Below are positions 60,922 through 64,000 of a stretch of 64,000 nucleotides of DNA, piece after piece (position 1 is the stretch's first letter; every line of letters begins with the position of its first letter). Source of the DNA: Devosia algicola. GTDB taxonomy: Bacteria > Pseudomonadota > Alphaproteobacteria > Rhizobiales > Devosiaceae. Made by a program: the position numbers and the translations under genes. The stretch is from assembly GCF_028816455.1 (NCBI RefSeq), contig NZ_CP118246.1, positions 3,362,501 through 3,426,500 of the forward strand. The letters run 5' to 3'. Under the pieces are notes generated by a model that made no database searches, was not told the DNA's origin, and saw only the letters and a list, made by a program, of their open reading frames with translations.

Positions 60922-61873
60922 ATGAAAGAGACCCGGGTGGCCTATATCGACAACAGTGATGACCTGATCGACACGCGCGCCGAGGCTCGTGTTGAGGACT
61001 ATGTCGCTCTGCTCAAGCCCCGCGTCATGTCGCTCGTTGTATTCACCGCTCTTGTTGGTCTGGTACTAGCGCCGGGCGCCATTCACCCCGTCATTGCGAT
61101 GATTTCGATCCTGTGTATCGCCATCGGAGCCGGGGCGTCGGGTGCCCTCAATATGTGGTATGATAGCGACATCGACGCTATCATGAGCCGCACGCGCAAC
61201 CGCCCGATCCCCGCTGGACGAATCAGCCGCGGCGAAGTGCTGGTCTTTGGTATCGTGCTGTCCGCGTTTTCTGTTGGTCTTTTGGGCTTGGCCGCCAATT
61301 GGGTCGCGGCTGGGTTGCTGGCCTTCACTATCTTCTTTTATGCCGTCGTCTATACGGTATGGTTGAAGCGTTCGACACCACAGAATATCGTTATCGGCGG
61401 TGCTGCTGGTGCTTTTCCGCCGATTGTTGGTTGGGCCGCAGTTACCGGCACGGTGCCGATCGAAAGCTTGTCACTATTTCTGATTACCTTCCTCTGGACG
61501 CCACCTCATTTCTGGGCGCTGGCGCTCTACAAGCAAGGCGACTACGGTGCTGCTGGCATTCCGATGATGCCCAATGTTGCCGGAGAAAAATCCACCAAGC
61601 GCCAGATATTGGTCTATTCCATCCTGCTCGCGGTCGCATCGCTCCTGCCATCAATTCTAGGGTTTTCCGGCTGGCTTTATACCGGCGTCGCGGTCGTAAC
61701 CGGCGCCCTGTTCCTGTATTTCGCCTGGAAGCTCTACCGTAGCGAGGAAGGCTTGCCGATGCGCAAGGCGGCGCGCGGCTTGTTCACTTTCTCGTTGAGC
61801 CTACCTGTTCGTCGTATTTTTGGGATTGCTTGGCGACAATTTGTTGATGCGTCTTGGAGGGTTGATGCCATGA
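60922..61873 (+). CDS. ctaB: Protoheme IX farnesyltransferase, one frameshift
   Basis: Makes haem O from haem B for the oxidase. The nine-helix UbiA-superfamily protein has [21 protein letters not shown] (about 73-93), the first Asp-rich motif, and [13 protein letters not shown] (about 192-204). The frame breaks at GAGCCT 61797-61802; one base fewer gives [21 protein letters not shown] and a stop at 61871-61873, about 316 residues. The stop overlaps the next start (ATGA). The ATG at 60922 gives a normal N terminus. Confidence 0.95.
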
Positions 61874-62052
61874 GTGCACCTGACGAACTACGTTCGGTTC
61901 CAGCGCAAAGTCCCGAAGTTGCCGCCGCCCGCGCACGGACAAGACGTCGGCGTTCGATAGCCTTGGCAATCGTTCTAGCAGTGCTTGTGGTTATTTTTTA
62001 TGCGTTGACCATCGTCAAGATGGGCCCCGCTGTATTAAACCGGACTATCTAG
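61870..62052 (+). CDS. Small single-pass membrane protein of the cox operon (CoxF-like)
   Basis: A 60-residue protein with a charged, Arg-rich N half ([12 protein letters not shown], about 18-29) and one hydrophobic helix ([20 protein letters not shown], about 30-49). A short ORF of this design sits between ctaB and ctaG in many Hyphomicrobiales and is called CoxF or a cytochrome oxidase assembly small protein. Its role is unproven. It is coupled to ctaB by ATGA and lies two bases before ctaG. Confidence 0.75.
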   Translation: MSAPDELRSVPAQSPEVAAARARTRRRRSIALAIVLAVLVVIFYALTIVKMGPAVLNRTI

Positions 62053-62054
62053 AC

Positions 62055-62606
62055 ATGGCACTGGGTGGTTTGATTTCTCGTGACCGGAACCGGTGGATCG
62101 CTTATGTGCTGACGGGCACGGTCGCGGTGATGATTGGCGTCGCATACGCAGCGGTGCCACTTTATCAGCTATTTTGTTCAGCAACCGGCTATGGTGGCAC
62201 CACGCGCGAAGCGACGGACAATCCTAAAGGCACTATTTCCCGTGAAATGACAGTGCGTTTTGATTCCAACGTCGACAGCGGATTGCCATGGAAAGTGGTG
62301 CCGGCGCGCCCGATTACCGACAAGGTCGGAGCAGTCGACACCATCGATTTTGTTGCCACCAATCTGAGCGACAAGGTTGTTACGGGTCACGCTATCTATA
62401 ATGTCTCACCCGAAATTGCCGGATCGTATTTCAACAAGATCCAGTGCTTCTGCTTTACCGAGCAGACGCTGCAGCCGGGCGAAACCGTACAAATGCCGGT
62501 CGTGTTTTTTGTTGATCCCGATCTTGACCAGAATCAGGATATGGACACGATCAAGGACATTACCCTGTCTTATACTTTCTACGCTTCAGATAACGAGGGA
62601 AGCTGA
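62055..62606 (+). CDS. ctaG: Cytochrome c oxidase assembly protein CtaG (Cox11)
   Basis: Copper chaperone for the CuB site of subunit I. The 183-residue protein has one N-terminal membrane helix (about 14-36) ending in VPLYQLFCSATGYGGTT, and a periplasmic beta domain with the copper-binding IQCFCFTEQTL (CFCF, about 132-135). ctaE follows two bases later. Confidence 0.96.
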   Translation: MALGGLISRDRNRWIAYVLTGTVAVMIGVAYAAVPLYQLFCSATGYGGTTREATDNPKGTISREMTVRFDSNVDSGLPWKVVPARPITDKVGAVDTIDFVATNLSDKVVTGHAIYNVSPEIAGSYFNKIQCFCFTEQTLQPGETVQMPVVFFVDPDLDQNQDMDTIKDITLSYTFYASDNEGS

Positions 62607-62608
62607 CC

Positions 62609-63445
62609 ATGGCCGCGATAGCCAAGAATCACGACTATCATCTTGTACAACCCAGCCCCTGGCCGTTTGTCGGTTCCGTTTCGGTACTTGTCCTGGCAAT
62701 CGGCGGCGTTGCGTGGATGCATCATTGGACGCCGTGGATATTTTTCATCGGTCTGGTTGGCGTTCTCTATACCATGTATGCGTGGTGGTCGGACGTCATC
62801 AAGGAATCCAATAACGGTCTTGATCACACCCCGGTCGTGCAGATGCACCATCGTTACGGTATGATTCTGTTCATTACCTCCGAGGTCATGTTCTTCGTCG
62901 CTTGGTTCTGGGCTTATTTTGACGGCTTCTTCCGACTGGATGACGTCGAGCAATATGCCCGAGTTGCCGCCACCTCGGGCACATGGCCGCCGATGGGCGT
63001 CGAACTGTTCGATCCATTCCATCTGCCATTGTTCAACACGTTGATCCTGTTGACATCGGGCACCACCGTCACCTGGGCGCACCATGCGCTACTTGAAGGC
63101 GATCGCCGCGGTCTCAAATGGGGTCTGGCCCTGACCATTGGGCTCGGCATGCTGTTCAGCTTTGTTCAGTTCGTCGAATATTCCGAAGCCGGATTTGCGT
63201 TTGCGGGCGACATGTATGGCGCGACATTCTTCATGGCCACGGGTTTTCATGGATTCCACGTGATCATCGGCACCATATTCTTGGCCATCTGCCTCATTCG
63301 CGCCCTTAACGGCCAGTTCACGCCAGAAAAACATCTCGGCTTCGAATTTGCTGCCTGGTATTGGCACTTTGTTGACGTGGTCTGGCTGTTCCTGTTTGCC
63401 TCGATCTATGTTTGGGGCAGCTGGGGCGTTCCACTTAGCCACTAG
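62609..63445 (+). CDS. ctaE: Cytochrome c oxidase subunit III
   Basis: A 278-residue protein with seven hydrophobic helices. Family motifs include HTPVVQMHHRYGMILFITSEVMFF (about 72-95), TSGTTVTWAHHALLEGDR, GFHGFHVIIGTIFL and the C-terminal AWYWHFVDVVWLFLFASIYVWG. It stabilises subunit I and its lipids. A strong hairpin follows 20 bases after the stop. Confidence 0.97.
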   Translation: MAAIAKNHDYHLVQPSPWPFVGSVSVLVLAIGGVAWMHHWTPWIFFIGLVGVLYTMYAWWSDVIKESNNGLDHTPVVQMHHRYGMILFITSEVMFFVAWFWAYFDGFFRLDDVEQYARVAATSGTWPPMGVELFDPFHLPLFNTLILLTSGTTVTWAHHALLEGDRRGLKWGLALTIGLGMLFSFVQFVEYSEAGFAFAGDMYGATFFMATGFHGFHVIIGTIFLAICLIRALNGQFTPEKHLGFEFAAWYWHFVDVVWLFLFASIYVWGSWGVPLSH

Positions 63446-63465
63446 GCTGAGGTTATGGGATTTTC

Positions 63466-63498
63466 GGGGCGCGGCATCAGCCGCGCCCCAACTTTTTG
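63466..63498 (+). terminator. Terminator-like hairpin between ctaE and surf1
   Basis: Ten-base stem GGGGCGCGGC / GCCGCGCCCC with loop ATCA, then AACTTTTT. It may reduce read-through from the oxidase subunits into surf1, which starts 14 bases later. Confidence 0.8.
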
Positions 63499-63511
63499 AC
63501 AGGACACGAAA

Positions 63512-64000
63512 TTGCCCGCAGCTTGGTCCGCACTATCGTTCAAACAATGGGCGTTCGTTGCCCTCATGCTGGTCCTGACAGTCGTCTTTGTGTTTCTTGG
63601 CAACTGGCAGCTGCATCGCCTGGGCGAAAAAGAGGCGCTGGTGGCCGCTGTCGAAACCCGGCTGCACCAACCTGCCCAGCCATTTCCCGGTCCGGCCCAA
63701 TGGCCAAGTCTGGATACCGGCGCCCTCAATTTTACCCCACTCGAGGTAACCGGCACCTATCGGCCAGACCAGACAGTTCGGGTATTCACCAGCCTGGAAA
63801 ATGGCGTTGGCGATATTTCGGGACCGGGCTATTGGGTCATGACGCCGCTCGTATTGCCTGAGGGCGGGGCGGTGTTTGTCAATCGCGGTTTTGTCCCCGA
63901 GGCGGTCGCCGACCAATACGCCAATGATCCGGCAACGCCTGCGGGCGCGGTTACAATCGAAGGCGTTGCCCGACCCAGCGCCGGTGTCAGCATGTTTACC
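63512..64000 (+). CDS. surf1: SURF1 family cytochrome oxidase biogenesis protein, 3' end outside window
   Basis: Assembly factor linked to haem a insertion into subunit I. From the TTG at 63512, with AGGA seven bases upstream, the frame stays open to the window edge. A membrane helix (about 12-32: WAFVALMLVLTVVFVFLGNWQL) with the typical LGNWQLHRLGEK follows the start. Then come FTPLEVTGTYRPDQ and the characteristic PGYWVMTPLVLPEGGAVFVNRGFVP (about 108-132). About 163 residues are visible; the second helix expected near the C terminus lies beyond the edge. Confidence 0.93.
   Translation, partial: MPAAWSALSFKQWAFVALMLVLTVVFVFLGNWQLHRLGEKEALVAAVETRLHQPAQPFPGPAQWPSLDTGALNFTPLEVTGTYRPDQTVRVFTSLENGVGDISGPGYWVMTPLVLPEGGAVFVNRGFVPEAVADQYANDPATPAGAVTIEGVARPSAGVSMFT

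Overview
The window is a high-GC alphaproteobacterial chromosome segment. It most resembles the Hyphomicrobiales, perhaps the Devosiaceae. This rests on the gene content: the coxB-coxA-ctaB-small ORF-ctaG-ctaE-surf1 block, DUF2093, DUF4170, DUF1127 and IalB-type proteins, an aerobic-type CobN and a zwf-pgl-edd Entner-Doudoroff set. The assignment is from content only; no rRNA or tRNA gene is visible.

Layout. 1-6.7 kb: 3' part of ileS, lspA, a lipoprotein gene, an RluB-type pseudouridine synthase with a long disordered tail, and rsmD. 6.7-9.8 kb (minus): a zinc uptake operon (39-aa membrane ORF, znuC, znuB, znuA, zur) behind a palindromic operator. 9.9-31.5 kb: cobalamin synthesis and cobalt handling. 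A B12 riboswitch leads into cbtB-cbtA-cobW-cobN-cobO. A second structured leader precedes cbiX-cobH-cobL-cobI-cbiG/cobJ-cobM. cobK and cbiD lie on the minus strand, followed by cobA-cobB-cobQ-cobD and an opposing cobU. 31.7-36.7 kb: a BadF-type sugar kinase, zwf, pgl and edd. 36.7-38.5 kb: mutL. 38.5-41.2 kb: a repeat-rich non-coding stretch and a lower-GC two-gene accessory module (a ParB/Srx-like protein and an unknown partner). 41.2-50 kb: an EamA transporter, tadA, a patatin, purD, xseA, DUF2093, an LpxB-like glycosyltransferase, DUF4170, a CysQ/IMPase phosphatase and a DUF6101-like protein. 50-58 kb: ubiA, rsmE, gshA, an ABC-2 exporter with a divergent MarR regulator, a LysR regulator divergent from a DUF1127 gene, a PilZ protein and IalB. 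58.2-64 kb: the aa3-type cytochrome c oxidase operon, running off the end in surf1.

The most striking signal crosses all regions. Many conserved core genes are frameshifted, and nearly every break sits at one pentamer. At 23 places the expected GAGCT (or its complement AGCTC) carries one extra base, usually giving GAGCCT/AGGCTC, and GAGACTC where the site is the palindrome GAGCTC. Removing that base restores the family sequence each time. About as many GAGCT copies are intact, and I found no break at AGCT in other contexts. A few other breaks are homopolymer contractions. This looks like consensus sequencing error at a modified base, so the genes are probably intact in the organism, and it suggests a DNA methyltransferase acting at GAGCT. 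Such genes are annotated below as single CDS entries spanning the break, with the break position given.
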